Counted from the stretch's first letter, positions 1 to 12,927 are shown. The stretch: 64,000 nucleotides of DNA from Emydura subglobosa (GCA_007922225.1 ML679954.1:19941619-20005618); one strand, 5' to 3'. The notes: generated by a model not told the origin, from the sequence alone. Program-made: numbers and translations.

Positions 1-3000
1 GGGGGTTCCACGGATTAGTTTGAGTTTCTGAATAATTTAACTTATTTGTATTTGATTGAACATCAGACTGTTTTGGTGTCCAAGTTAGCAAGTGCCTTTG
101 AAAAGACGAGAGAACTATGTTTGCAAATATAAAGTGAAATGTAAAATATCCTACAGATAGTCACGAGCCCCCAGGAGGTACTGAACTGTTGTAGGATAGG
201 AGACACCTTACAGACTTGCTGCATCTCTGCTTATTTTTTAAAAAGGTCCTGTTCGATTTCCCAGGAACGCTGTTGCTATCTTGACTATTGTCTTTTTTGT
301 CTCTTTCTCGTCAGGAGCAAAGAGCTGCCGAATATGCCTGATTAAAGTTTCCATTGATCACTGGCTGTTTCCAGCAAACAAACTCCCACCAAGTACCTGA
401 CAAATATCTTGAAGATCAAAGCGGTTCCTTTCCTACCTACCTCCCCTCAAGTATGGCGTGCGAGCTGGCTCGTGTTGTAGGCAGTGACTGGACATTTAGC
501 TATCATGATGTTACACAGGAACTCCAGGATGGACCTTCTCTCCTAGAAAAAGGACATGAGCGGGATAGGGTTACCCTTCGCTGTAATAAATAAACAGAAA
601 CGTTTCTCCCCATTTGTGGACTGTGGAACAGCCGAGTCTACTTAAACTCAGTTGCTTGGTGTTCCCTCTGGTCCGCTTTCAGCGTTGACTGAACGAAATG
701 GATGAACCCCATGCTAGAAAACTGCTTGCTGCAGTCTCCCAGATGCTAAGATTTAGATCGTTTGAACGTCAGCGCAGCCTTCTGGTAACAGCCAAATGGA
801 TTTCCTTTGCGTATCGGTATCGTTCTGCATGCGTTCAGATGAGAGAATAGCAGTTGGGAGCTAAATTCCGTTTGCCTCGATTTAGTGATTGGATCTAAAT
901 GAACATTCACGGCAGGCTAGTGAGTAGACTGAAGCCACATTACACAGAACGTGGCTGAAACGCCTTCTAGCAAATAGTAAATTAACGTGTAGGACTATTA
1001 GGGGTGTTTAGATAGCCCTGTGAATGAATGCAAATAGAGAGAGGGAGATTTTGATACCAGGGAAATGCAGGCGTAAGTAGCCTAAATGAACTCATCCGCT
1101 GCACTTAGAAGTATCCGAAGGTAGCATCTCAGCAGTTTTGTGGCTCAGGGATTCAAATGCTAGTTTCCATAATTTAATGACCCACAAGCAACTGGTTCCC
1201 TTTGTTGTCAATAGAGGGGGATCCATCGTTCTTGGTTATCTTCTTAGCCGGAGAATTTCCAGTGTAAGGTCTAGTTATATCATCTCTGCAGCAATAATAA
1301 TAATGAAACAAACCATGACATTGTTTAGCCATGACGCAGCAGGTAGCATATTATAAGCCTTGGATATTCCTCTGCCTCCTGCTCCCATTAGGGCATCGGT
1401 AACTGGAAGACGTTTACATAGATATATTTTCTAAACGAAATCGTTAGATTGGGGGAAATGCATCGGAGGCTGTTTTGGCTGCGTTTTGCGCATGGAGAGG
1501 GTAACGCATCTGGCAATGACAAATGCTGGAGCTAACTTTAGGAAGGAATCTCTCTTTGCCCTCTTTCTATTTTGTGAGAGGAACAATGCTACTTCCAAGG
1601 TAGCTAATGCAGACATAGCCTGGCAAAAGCAACAAAACGCTGGCAGTGGCATGGTCATGAAGCAAGAAAAAGGCTCCTTCAAAGTAAACAGAAAAGAAAA
1701 GAAACAGAAGGTGCCGGTGTCCCAAGAAGATTCACAGTAGAGCAAGCCACTTAAATATATCTCTATCTATTTCTCTATTCGTGCACACGGCCAATTTCCA
1801 AGGCAAGTACAGAGCTGCAGTTGCTATGATTAAAACTATTCAGTATTAAAGATTGTTCTTGCCGTTGTAAGTGGATTCGATGAAAAAAATTTTTAAAGTG
1901 TTACCTCCATGCATCGTGTGAAAGTAAAATTGACCTGCAGCTCCATAATGTCAATAAGTCAAGCTCGGTGTATTTATTTTTTCTTATCTCCTACACACAA
2001 TATATCCATCCCGCAAAAAGCCTGCTCTTTAGTATTGTAACACTTTAATTACTTTCCCTCCTTGACACCTGCTTCACCAGTCACTTCAGATGAGTTTCTG
2101 TAACGTGAGATCTCGGTTTTTTACTGCAGATCCAAGTTAAAATACTAGGGGAACTGAAATCAACAAGCCTTCCCCGAATGTCACCCCTGAAACTATGATT
2201 TCAAGCGTTCAGCGTGACATTTTTATTCCTTATAATATAAGCCATCTAGCTATTTGTAAGGGCCAGGGAGATATATATTAAATACAACATACACGGAGCC
2301 TTCAGGGACTGTGGTGTTACTGACGAGATTCCCATTTTTGAAGAATACGATGAAAATCATGGCGTGGAGGGGAACACTTCAGTGACACGATACTGTTGTT
2401 TTGTCTGCAGCATGAACTGAGTTCACACCGGCAGCTGTTTGTTGACAACTGCTAGAATGACGAGAGTCGAGGCAAACTAGGGAACTTTCTTGCTGAGCTG
2501 CTAAAGGGTGCATCATAAAAGCTAGCCCGTGTCTGGCGCATCACATGTAAGGAAGGTGCTGAATTAATTGGTTTCATACACTTAAATATTTTTGTCTATT
2601 ATTGCACCACAAAAGTGTTCGCTCCTGTTATTTTCACTTTTTTTTTCTTTTCTTTTTTTCCCTACAAAATCTAAGTAAGATCATTAGCATCCTTTGCTGT
2701 TCTGAATAAATAAAAATGCTGGCCACATATACTAAATAGCCAGGTTGCTTAGGCTAGAGGAGTTGAAACTATCACATGAGGAGAAAGGAAGTTATCTAGT
2801 ATTCCTGATCCAGAACCAACTTCCCCCACCACTAGGATTCTTACAGTAAACCCAGCTCCTGGAAAACCATTCTGTAAATAGTTGGTGAGAAAGACGTGTG
2901 TACTGCTGCCCCGTAAGCGCATAGAAAACCTGTGCGATGGATCTGTCCATGCCCCTGTACGGAGAATGACTCAAAGTATAAAAATGACTCTCAAATCCGT

Positions 3001-3272
3001 ATTTTTCCCTATGGTTTTGAGTCACTGGATCAGTTGTCATCAGCGCTGTCACCTAAGAAGCAATGATTCCAATTCCTCTTGGCATCTGATTTTATTCTAA
3101 TGGGTTAAATTGGATTCACTTTTACAATTATCCGAGGTTTGACTGCGTTGTATTGTATGACAACTCACAATTTCATCGGGTTTGGCAATGCGAGGTTTTT
3201 CCAGACATCCGTACATCAGATCACATCAGATCACGCTGAAGTTTGCTGTTGGGAGACTCCATTTGAGAGGGC

Positions 3273-3365
3273 TTTTTTTTTTTTTTTTTTTTTTTTAATG
3301 AAAGGGGGAAGGGTTGAGACAGTCCATGGGCTGGTTCAGTACGATTTACCAAAAAAAAAAAAAAA
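3273..3365. repeat. Poly-T run and nearby poly-A run
   Basis: A run of 24 T at 3273-3296 is followed 54 bases later by 15 A at 3351-3365. The 93-bp stretch could fold as a T/A hairpin. The sequence between the runs is not a recognised transposon. Confidence 0.8.
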
Positions 3366-6300
3366 GTACAGAGATGCCAACGACACAAAGGAGTTGCTGC
3401 TCAGCTGTGAATCTGCACAGATCGAAATGATGACATGAGGAGGAAATGCTCAGTGCAATATTTTAGCAGCCCTCCAGTCCTTGCTGCTTTTTTATTAAAT
3501 TTCCTAATATGTTCTTTGCTTTATTAGCGTTATTTACAACCAGCTCCCCATTAACACCTCACCTGCTTACTGAGGACGGAGAGCTAGATCAGGAAAACCC
3601 AGCAAACCATCTACCTTTGGGAGGTGGGGTTTTCTTTTTTTCCATGCTTTTTTGTTTACTTGTTTTTTTAAAAAAAAACATTTCGACGCGTAAACAGAAA
3701 GTAAAGGGCAGGCATAAGTGTCTCTTGGTAAGAGGTCAGAGGTTAGAAATTCACGTCAATTCTGTGTTAGAGGCTGTGGCGTGGGACAGGGAGAGGAAAA
3801 TATCTTTCCACCGTGCAGCTTGTTTATTTTAATTAACACATGGACTCTCTGCTAGGAACAAGGAACAACCTCCATCTACTGGCTAGATCATTACGTCTCG
3901 TCTCCTTCCAAAACCCATTCCTCACTCATTAAGAAGGGCACAATTTTGGGGGAAGCTGCTAAGGTCTCAAGGTAAGATATTGCCTGAGTCTTTGCTAAGA
4001 ATACAGCTATTTCACGGATGTCATTTGCTTGCCTTTTTTTTTTTTTTTGTGAGCAGCACAGAACGGTCCTGTTTCCCCAGGTGTATTCGCAGGCAACATT
4101 TGGTGCATGTGAGTGTGTTTTAATCTAGAAATAGCAGCCTTCGAAGATTGAGCCATTCAGCTATTTAATAAAAGAGGCTGGGGTGGATGGGGGAAGGTTG
4201 TTTTTGTTTATCCTCCCCTCCCCCCCCAGGAATCGGCTCCCTTCACCTGCTTGCGAATCTGGGTTTTGGAAGCTTCTTGACCAAATGCACCAAAATATAC
4301 CCCCTTCCCTGGGAAGCTGCATGTTCTAGTTACAACCCGGGAGCAAATACAATTAGGTTAATATACAACAATTAACAAGTTAACTGTGCCGAGCTGCTCC
4401 ACTCTGAAGAACACAGTGCGGTGCTAGACAATAATCTTGCTCTGCCTCTTTCTTTCGGATGTGTGTGATTATGTGTTTTGTGGTTACTCCCCCATTTGGC
4501 TGTGGGGATGTGTATGGCATTACTACCCCGCATTATTTGTAATTAAAATAACCTCTCCTCGAGCAAATCAATGCGAACATCTCCAGGTTACCGGTAGATA
4601 CAAGCACTTTTGGTTTGGCTTTTCCTTCAGTTGCTCTGTAAATAAAGATAGTCTTTGAGTAACACAAATACAGATTAAGCCACCGTACCGCCAGCCTGGG
4701 GAAGAAATGAGAGGCTGGTTTTGTGAATCTATGATATTGTAATGCATCCGCTTTCTCTATTTCTGTATAATTTGAAAGTTGCCCGCAGAAAACTGATGGG
4801 AATTCGAGCAGGCTTCACCTGAGAGAAAGGAGGCGGTGATGGCAGTGCTTATTTCTGACATCGAAGCGCATAAACAATCTCGTTTCCTTAAAATGCAATG
4901 CGTGTAAATGCTGCACCTCTGATGCTCAGATTTTCCTCCTCTGTGCCTACAGCGCTGCTATTACCCGTGTATTTTGCGGGGGTGATTAAATGGATCGTTA
5001 AAAGCACGTATTCCATCGCTGCCTTCTAGAGCAGAAAAGATCATTCCAGTTTGAAAACGTTTCACTTTAACCACCCCCCCCGAAAGCATCGGGATGAAGG
5101 GTGCTGCTGGTTCTGGCTGGCTTTTTATTTTTATTTATTTTTTAAAAAAAAAAATTATTTTCCGGAATCAGATAAACTGGAAATTGTTCCAAAAGTTCGG
5201 GCACGTGAAAGAGGCGGTGGGCGGATTTGTCTGTGGTCCGGCTAACCAGCCCGGCAGAGCCTCGAGCGTGGCCACGGTGCCATTCTCCCAAACTAAGCAA
5301 ACGCTTGATTCAAGGTACACGAAGGCAAACCCTCCTCCGCTGAAAGAACCCGCCTGCTTGAATACCCTCCCCCCTCTTTAATTATTATTTGTCTGTAGAC
5401 CTTGTTCGAAACCCTCAGAACTAAACACACGATCCGTTCACGCTTTAATAGGCTTTAGACCGTAGCCTGTGGCCAGAAGAATAAGGTCTCGATAGCAAAA
5501 CGGATCCAAATGATCACATGCATGAAATCTGTCCTGGGCGCATGCTAATTACAAAGCTGGAAATGGCTTCACCAGTCGACCGGAAGGTTCAGTGGGAAGT
5601 GTTGAAGCGAAGGCACGGGTTGCATTTTGCGACCACTGCGGAGTGTCAGTGTTGTGATACAGAGACAGGAGGGCAACGTTTTACCTGGGATTCTCTCAGA
5701 AACAATAGACTCCGTCTCACCACGTTAGTCTGAGGGTCCGAGACACGCCCTGTCTCTGTTATGAAAAGGAAAAATCTGAAATCGCAGACCACGATATTAA
5801 AACAGCGTGAATATTACTCAGCAACATTGCAATCCTTCCTAAAATGCCACAGAGAGAGAGAGAGAGAATGGAGAAAAAAGCCGTGGTAAATGAGAAACCA
5901 AATTCAGACTCGATTAAGCCCTGGTAAACCTCGATTCCCAGAGAATAATCGTTCGATTGGATTTTAAATTTCCTATCGGATTTGTTGTAAATTAATTCTC
6001 TCTCGCTTTCCCACCCAACCAAACCAGCCAAACTCCACCAGAAGCCTCTTGCTCGAAGAGCTGGCAATCACCCCCCAACCTGCCCGGGAGCAGCAGAGTT
6101 ACCGTACACTTTACAAAGAGAAATGAACTCTTTAGGGATCCTGAAATAGATTTACCTTGGCCTACGGGGGGGGCCTTTTTGGAAAGGGAGAAGTCACGCT
6201 TGATGCTAGCAACACACTTTCAGCGTCGCTTTAGGTCAGAAGTGGTCTGCCAACGTGAGGATGTTAATCAGAAAAAAAGCTTAAGAAACCCCTGGCCGCC

Positions 6301-7530
6301 TTTGCTGGAGATGGAGCAGAGAGAAAGGACTCTCATTCATTAAGTGAGCCCAATCGGAAGGGGTTTAGTCACTTCTGAGTTTTGTTATGGGATCTGCCCA
6401 ATTATTCCTAACAGAGCCATTGAGCTAAGATAGTGACAGACATTTAACACATGATTTTTTTCTTGTTGGTCTCTCTCCCAAACGCCCTGGCTGGCTCTGA
6501 AGCTTCCCCCCTCCCTCCTTGCACCGACAGGGTTTTCATTGAACCCAGCGAAAAGCCATTAGCGGACAAAATGTGGGACACGGGAGAGAGTGCTCCAACT
6601 TTTCAAGAGCCCTTCCCCTCAAAGCGGCCGGGAGCTGGTTTTTAAAACCCCGCTGGGGCGGGCTGGCAGGGGGAGAGAGGGCACGAAGGCGTGAGCCGGT
6701 GCAGGGAAACCGGCATCGCATTGTAGTGGTTTCTGGACACTGAGGAGATCTTCTTCTCAGTGCGGTCCCAGGGGTGCGCTCTCACCAAACCACTCCTCTC
6801 TGGGCCCAGGCGATGCGTTTGCTCTCTCTAAGCTTCAGTGAGGCCGGCAGGGAACAGCCCCACCTAGGACGGGGCTCGAGGGGTCACGGCTGGGCTTTGG
6901 AGAAGAGAAACAAACACACACTCGATTGGGGTCCCCTCCACGCTCCGTCAGTGGCAAATTTTGTGCCCGTGTCTATTCCAAACGCAGACAACTTCCTCTC
7001 TGGGAAATACGGCCTTAGGGGAAAACACTGATCATTGTCATCAGCCCAAAAGCAAGGGGAAGCTATCCAGTTAGCGAGGGGATGGCTGGTCACCACCGAC
7101 TGCTACGGGACTATTTGGAAGGGGATAAAGAGACACGTTAGGCAGGGGCAAATTCACTAGATTTACAATGATAGCGGGAATTTTAATGCCATTATATAAT
7201 TCATCTGTTTACGATAGATTTTAAAAAGCATTTCGAACACAGCTACACCCCGTTTTACCACACACCCCGTTACACAGAGAGAGAGACACACACATGCATA
7301 CACATGTCACCTCTCGCGTAGGTGTGTGTACATATATCCACACACACTTTCTGCAAACCGCTTCAATCTCTCCTCTGGGGAGCGTGGAGCTGCTCCTCTG
7401 CCTTTAAGCCATTAGCAATTTTTTTCTTCCATTACATTCTTAGTAATTAGGCAGCGAAACCGTTGTTTCTGTATTAATTTCCTAAAGCTTCACCTAACCA
7501 CACTTGCTGTGAAATCCTGGCTTATATGTT

Positions 7531-7546
7531 CCCCCCCCCCCCCCCC
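7531..7546 (+). repeat. Poly-C run (16 C)
   Basis: Uninterrupted cytosine run in the LHX9 5' flank. It is simple sequence and a likely place for length errors in assembly. Confidence 0.9.
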
Positions 7547-9724
7547 AGCTGTTTTTTCTTGGAGGAGGAGAGGCAACCTTTGCATTTTCTCGCCTTCTGT
7601 GGGCATCCCGGCAATAAAGAAATGAATACAGTGAAAGTTTCAAAATTCCGCTGCACGCAGCGCCCGCAGCCCGGATTGATTCGTCTTGTTTACCTTTTTT
7701 CTTTGGCTTGTTGTGCTAATCGACTTGTTTTCTCCGAGGAGAACCTAACCCTCTGAAGACCCCTCTCCCTTCCCGCCCACCCCAGACCTTGACTGCTTCT
7801 CAGGAAACTGTAGGACTTGGGAGAGAACCTACCCATTTCAAGGGAGAGTCCCTTATACCCTTTTGTGTCTGGCGCATGGTTGTATAGCTATTACTCTCCT
7901 ATTTACAAAAAAAAAAAAAAAAACCCAACCAAAAATTGATTTCCATCCAAAAGGGCTAATTACATTACTTACAGTAAATAGCAGCCCTGCTGTCCAGGGT
8001 CTAGTGTGCCAACAGAGAAAAAAAAATCCCGGCTTATTTCACTTGATTGACTTCATCTTTGTGTGAAATTGTGTTTTATGAGCTGTATTCTGGCACTCGG
8101 AGGAATGTAGCCACGCTCAATCTGCAAATAACATACTTGGGGGGTGGGGAGGGGGGAAGAGAAGGGAGGAAGGTGCCTGATTTGGGGGTTACATGGGCGA
8201 GGGAGGAGTCCCGGGGATGCGTTGGAAAGGAAATGGGGGCTGGGGTGTGGCTGTGGCTGTGTGTTTTCACGAGTCATGCTGGGGTTTAGTGTGGAAGGTC
8301 CCTAAGGGAGCCAAGGGGAGCGGAGCCGCCGCCCGGAAGATCCTGCAGCAGGGATCGAGGTGTCAAGAAACAGCCTGCAGCTGTTCCCGGGAAACGCAAG
8401 GCAGAGAATGGTGTGAAAAGTAAGTGGGGGGAAGAGAGGGAGCTGACTCCGAACTGACTGTCCACCCAGCCCCTGCGCCCAGCGGGCTTCTCTGGTCCGG
8501 GGCAAGGGGTGCACCGAGCAGAACAGCAACCGGGGAATGGTGCCAGAGCGGCTGGGGTTCGCTTGCACTCTTCAGCTGTGCCGATCAGGGTTAAAGACCG
8601 GGGTCTGCGCCCGGCTGGACTTTCGCACGGCTCGTACTTGAAACTTGGCCATACAGGCAGGGGAGAAATGCTTGTTAGGGTCACTGATCCCCAGGGGGCT
8701 GGGCAGGAGCGAAGTGGCGGGGCTGTCCCCAGAGGGCGATCTCTGCGGAGAGACTGCGGTTACGCCTTCCACGTGGAAGCCTAGTAGCCACCCAAAATGA
8801 GGGGGCTAATGTGCCAGCAGCGTTGCCGTGGTGGACAATATTTGGGTTAACCCCCTACAGCAAAGGTCCAGGCGCTCCGCTCCCCCCAGCAGTAACCTCC
8901 GCCTAAGCCAAGGGGGTGAACTTCCCACAGAGGCGTTCACCTTATTTTCCTACCCCCACCAAAGTGCCCAAACCGGGCTCAACCCGAAGTCCATACGAAT
9001 GGGATAGTCAACCCGAGCCGCTCAGCAGGGCAAAGGGAGACAATAAATACTGCAAGATCTTGCACTTGTAGGGGCAAAGGTTGGGGGGGTGGAGGGTAGG
9101 AGGGGAGAGACACACCAAAACAGTCCCCGACGCACTTCTCAGCTCACCAACCCTGCACAGCATGCTCCGAGTTCCCCTTTTCCCTGTAACACACGTTCCC
9201 TGGGAACTCCCGGGACTGTGTGTGTGTGTTTTGGGGGTAGGGTGGGGGTATAGATCCCACCTCACCCACGTCCCCAATCGGCGTGTTTGTCACTGCTTGC
9301 CCATCACTAGGGGGTTGAGAGAAGTATGACAGGTCTTTGTTGTCTGAATAAAAATCAGCGGCAGCTCTAGGGAGAGAACTCCTCCTACTAAATTATCAAA
9401 AATGGGCTGGCTTTAGTCTCTTAACAAATTGGACAGAGCTCCGGAAAGCAGCAGTCCCAAATCCAACCTACAGGCACTGGGAACTTTAAAGCAACCAGGG
9501 ACTGCTGAAAATAGCACTTCTTTTTGCTTTCTTTGTGTTCAAAACTATTTTCTTTCCCGACGATTTTGCTGCCCCTAGTTCCAAGTCTCTTCAGTCAGGA
9601 GCCCCCGCTCGCTCTCCAACTGTAACAGATCCTCCTGCTTGTGTGTGTTGTGTTTTTTTTTATTTTTTTATTTTTATTGTATTATTTTTCCTCTCCCCCT
9701 TGTTTGTTTTCTGCACATCTTCAG

Positions 9725-9836
9725 GAAACCCTCGGTGCTTGTGCAAAGAGAAGCCACTAATTGCAAGCTCCCTCTGCCTGTGCTGTGCGCCTTGGTGTAG
9801 ACATTTTGGATGATCTAAAGACTCTGGGGTCTGTAT
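9725..9836 (+). other. Candidate LHX9 5' UTR
   Basis: Sequence immediately upstream of the start codon. A long pyrimidine-rich stretch ending in CAG at 9722-9724 looks like a splice acceptor, so the coding exon may begin at 9725 and be joined to an upstream untranslated exon. Alternatively transcription starts nearby; there is no clear TATA box. In-frame stops at 9798-9800 and 9816-9818 close the reading frame upstream of the main start. Confidence 0.4.
9810..9818 (+). promoter_or_regulatory. Minimal upstream ORF ATG-ATC-TAA
   Basis: A two-codon upstream ORF lies 18 nt before the LHX9 start and in the same frame. Ribosomes that use it must terminate before the main AUG. The main AUG (9837) has T at -3 and G at +4, a weak context, so the leader could favour leaky scanning to the second in-frame AUG at 9894. 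Seen in sequence; its effect is inference. Confidence 0.5.
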
Positions 9837-10010
9837 ATGGAAATAGTGGGGTGCAGAGCCGAAGAAAATACTTGTCCTTTCCGTCCCCCAGCCATGCTTT
9901 TCCACGGGATCTCCGGAGGCCACATCCAAGGAATCATGGAGGAGATGGAGAGGAGATCCAAGACCGAGTCCCGCCTGGCTAAAGGCGGGCAGATGAACGG
10001 CCGGGAAACG
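9837..10010 (+). CDS. LHX9 coding exon 1 (residues 1-58)
   Basis: Begins MEIVGCRAEE, the known N-terminus of the long LHX9 isoform, and ends at residue T58. It is followed by the donor GTAAGAAAAG at 10011. Length is 174 nt, exactly 58 codons, so the next exon starts in phase 0. The start is supported by the family match and by the in-frame stop at 9816. A second in-frame Met (M20, 9894) begins the MLFHGISGGHIQGIMEE segment, which is common to all LHX9/LHX2-type proteins, and it has the better context (G at -3). This exon carries no folded domain; the glutamate/arginine-rich EEMERRSK stretch precedes the LIM region. Compared with the human sequence I remember, there are a few conservative changes near residues 45-58. 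Confidence 0.95.
9890..9891 (+). promoter_or_regulatory. Possible internal splice acceptor in exon 1
   Basis: A pyrimidine-rich run (CCTTTCCGTCCCCCAG) ends in AG just before CC-ATG at M20. Known LHX9 isoforms use another first exon encoding a short alternative N-terminus joined at exactly this Met, so this is probably the acceptor for that promoter. I did not find that alternative first exon in the window. Confidence 0.5.
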
Positions 10011-11633
10011 GTAAGAAAAGAGCTAGCACCCCTCTAAAGGGACTCACTGCAAGGTACGAACCTGCACCCCGATAGACACAGTTTGGGGGACGAGAGAGGC
10101 TCTGCTTCCCTCCCCCCCCCATCATCCCTTAAGTTTAGAAGCATTTCTGAGTCTCCCCTAGCTCTCTAATGGAGGCTGTTATGCTGGGAGGCTGAGCCTT
10201 GCATTGGTCTAATTAATATATGTCTCTGTGTGTGCTCATCTGACTCGTAAGAGGGGAAATATTTTGAAGTTTCATAAGAGGGCCACGTTTGAACGCACTA
10301 GAGTGAAGCAGACCGCTGACTCCTGCCTCGTTTGCAACGAGAGCCTGGTTTTCGTTTGTCAGGGGGCTACAGTCCGGATTTGGAAAAGGTGCATTTTTAC
10401 CCTGGCGCTTTCCGGATCAGACTGTAGAAATCTTCGCTGCAAAATAGTTTGTTTTCTTCGGGGCGAGGGGCGGTGTTTGAAGGGAAATGTAAGTCTAACG
10501 ATTCAAAAGAGAACGGCCCCGCTGAACGTTATTTCTTACGGTAAAGGGTCTAGAAATCAAATCTCCTTTCTTAGCAAACGAGTTGTAACCTTAGCAGTGA
10601 TCCTCCCCTGCGGCAGGAGAAATGGACACTCATGCGATGTCTTCTGAAAAGCGAGATCCCCCCTTTCTCCTACTTGCAGGACATAAAGTAACCGCCTGGG
10701 AAAGTGCTCTACCGCTTTGAGCTATTCGGTTTGCCTCTCGTCCCCTGCTCTCTAAACTCCCGAGGGTTTTGCAATGGTAATTTCAACTCATCCCGCGAGT
10801 TGTTGCCAAAAGGAAAAAACATGGAACCGGGTTTGCATTTTTCAGCTAAAAAGAAGAATTCGGTGATAAGAACAGATGGATTTTCCCCCGCTTCCATAAG
10901 ACAAAGCAAAAACCAAATCAAACCCCAACTATCTTAAATTCACGTTTGGGTGCTTTGTCTGTTATTTACAATAACCTCCCTCTTCGTTTCTTATTACAGC
11001 GATTTCTTATGGGAAACACAGGCAAACAGGAACTTCAAGAAGCTTATGAATGGAAGGAAAAGGCACTAATTTTAAGAAGGGGGGGAACCCTCTTTCCCCT
11101 TCATTTCTGCTTTAAATGGCCTATTTGCATTGAGAGGGGGGATTTTAAACAGTTTAAACGGTATTCAAACTTAACAGGAATTCGAATTAGGAAGGTCTAT
11201 ACTGATGCAAATTTCCAGTGCAGCAAGGCTATATTTTCCTACTTGTAAAATACCCACTAGTCTGGATTTCCTAGGCACCAAACAGTGCAATTTTAAAACT
11301 AACGGGGAATCTACAGCCAACTCTGTACCTTCCCCAGGACTAGGAAACAACCAGTTCTCCTTTCCTAGTGAGGCCTAATCACCGGCCTTCAGGTACTGAA
11401 ATGAAGTTACATCGTTAGAGGAGGTTGGATGGGATAAACACCCTCGTGTCCTAGTAAATACATCCCCAGGGGAGATGGGCTGCCCCCCTCAAAAGCAAGA
11501 GCAAATGAGGCCCCAGACAGCTGGGTTTTCTTTCTCTAAACTCAGCTTTTCATTCCTGCGGCCGTCCCAGATTCCTCGCCTCACGCCTGTCTTGATTTCC
11601 TTTCTCATCCACTTTTGTGTGGTTGTTTTGCAG
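10011..11633 (+). other. LHX9 intron 1
   Basis: Donor GTAAGAAA at 10011; acceptor with a T/G-rich tract ending TTTTGCAG at 11626-11633. No gene or clear transposon inside. ORFs here are chance frames, including one that runs into exon 2 from 11475. Confidence 0.85.
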
Positions 11634-11836
11634 AACATGCCCCCAATGAGCCCCGAGAAGCCTGCTTTGTGTGCTGGTTGTGGAGGGAAGATCTCAGACA
11701 GATATTACCTGCTGGCTGTTGACAAACAATGGCACCTCAGGTGTCTTAAATGCTGTGAATGTAAACTGGCTTTGGAGTCAGAGCTCACCTGCTTTGCCAA
11801 GGACGGCAGTATTTACTGCAAGGAGGATTATTACAG
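11634..11836 (+). CDS. LHX9 coding exon 2, LIM domain 1
   Basis: 203 nt, residues 59-125 plus two bases of codon 126. It encodes NMPPMSPEKPALCAGCGGK, then the first LIM domain with its zinc ligands: CAGC (C71, C74), the WHLRC and CxxC pairs, and the YCKEDYY end. The LIM domain is a double zinc finger for protein contact, in LHX proteins mainly with the LDB1/CLIM cofactor. The acceptor is TTTTGCAG and the donor is AG|GTACAG at 11837. The split codon AG|A makes Arg126, giving the expected DYYRRF across the junction. Reading through the donor would add a non-homologous tail, so the exon end is firm. Confidence 0.96.
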
Positions 11837-12927
11837 GTACAGCAATCAGTCCCGACCGGTTCAAACGCGCATCCCAGAACAGCAGGGACCAAAACGCTCA
11901 TCTCCAACTGGGATTTCAAACGCGGCTTCTTCCAGCCAGAGGCTCCGCATGTCTATAGGTGTCGACGTTAGCTAGGGCAATTGCACCAAAGGCGACCCCC
12001 CTGGAAAAATCTCGCACGGGGGAAAAATACGGATCGAAATGTTCAAGAGACACGAAGCTAAAGCATGGGGCAGTATAAGACACAGCAGTAGACAGTCAGT
12101 TTGTCGCGGGGCCGGGCGTTGTGGGCTCACCGCCTAAGTTCCCAGCAAAAGTTTCGCTCTCGCTGGGGCGCGTACATTTCTGGTCGGTTCCCCGAGGGCA
12201 GAGAAGGGGTCACCCTCCTGCACTGGCGAGCTAGCTAAGCTAATGGGAAACAGGGAGTGAGTGTTCCAGGCTCGGGCAGACGCTGTAAATAATAGCAGAG
12301 GCAGCGCTTGTTGGTATAATAAACCATCCTTTCTGCTAAACCAAATCAGCTCCTTGCACCTCTGGGCTGGTGTTTAAGTCTCACAGTTCCCCGGCTCGAG
12401 CAGGCAGAATCCCCGGCAGAAGGAAGTTTCAGGGCTCGCGTTTATATGTGTTGAGTTTCTATTTCGCCGGGGTTCATTCCGGGCCCCCTCTGCCCCACAG
12501 CTGCTCCCCATGGCTCAGCCAACGAGAGAAAAGCCGAGAACGAGTCTTCTCGGTTATCCTCGCTGGCACTATTGGAGATTTTGTCAAATCAATCATAATA
12601 ACAGTAATAAAAACCATCCAGGCAGACAGATCAATTGCCTCTGAAAAGTAAAGCGGGCCGTTTCTGGCCCGGTCTCGTACGCTGACTGTCTAACAAGCCC
12701 AAAGGGTTACAAGGAGCCAGGCGGGGGGCGTCAGACTGAGGCCAGAGGCCTACGGTGAAGGCGGTTCTCGGAGAAGCGGGTCCAGCTGCGAGGCTCGGGG
12801 AGCAGCTGTTGTTGGGCTCTCCGCGGAGCAGAGGAACGGGGCGTGGTTCGGGTCAGGGCGATCTGGGCAGTGGCTCGCACCTTTCCTTTACCTTTCCGGT
12901 TGATGCCCACTTTTCTGTTTCCTTCAG
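11837..12927 (+). other. LHX9 intron 2
   Basis: Donor GTACAG, acceptor TTTCCTTCAG at 12918-12927. GC-rich in its second half, about 12.1-12.9 kb, with frequent CpG. No gene or recognised repeat. Confidence 0.85.

Larger units (their letters stand above)
1..9500. other. 5' flank of LHX9, gene-free, repeat-poor
   Basis: No ORF here looks like a protein: all are short, low in complexity or mirrored on the other strand. I recognise almost no interspersed repeats, in contrast with 25-64 kb. It holds scattered homopolymer runs and GC-rich, CpG-containing stretches (about 6.5-6.9 and 8.2-8.8 kb). A repeat-poor flank beside a developmental transcription factor often holds conserved enhancers; that is inference. 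A consensus-like splice donor (GTAAGT) lies at 8420-8425 and could end an untranslated first exon, but nothing else supports it. Confidence 0.5.

Noticed and set aside
354..593. Small ORF in the 5' flank as a gene
   Set aside because: 79 codons, no domain, no splice or promoter support.
8420..8425. GTAAGT donor as proof of an upstream LHX9 exon
   Set aside because: A single 6-base match; the preceding frame does not encode the known alternative N-terminus.
8286..8684. 132-codon - strand ORF upstream of LHX9
   Set aside because: Falls in GC-rich DNA where long chance frames occur on both strands; Pro/Ser/Leu-rich with no family match.
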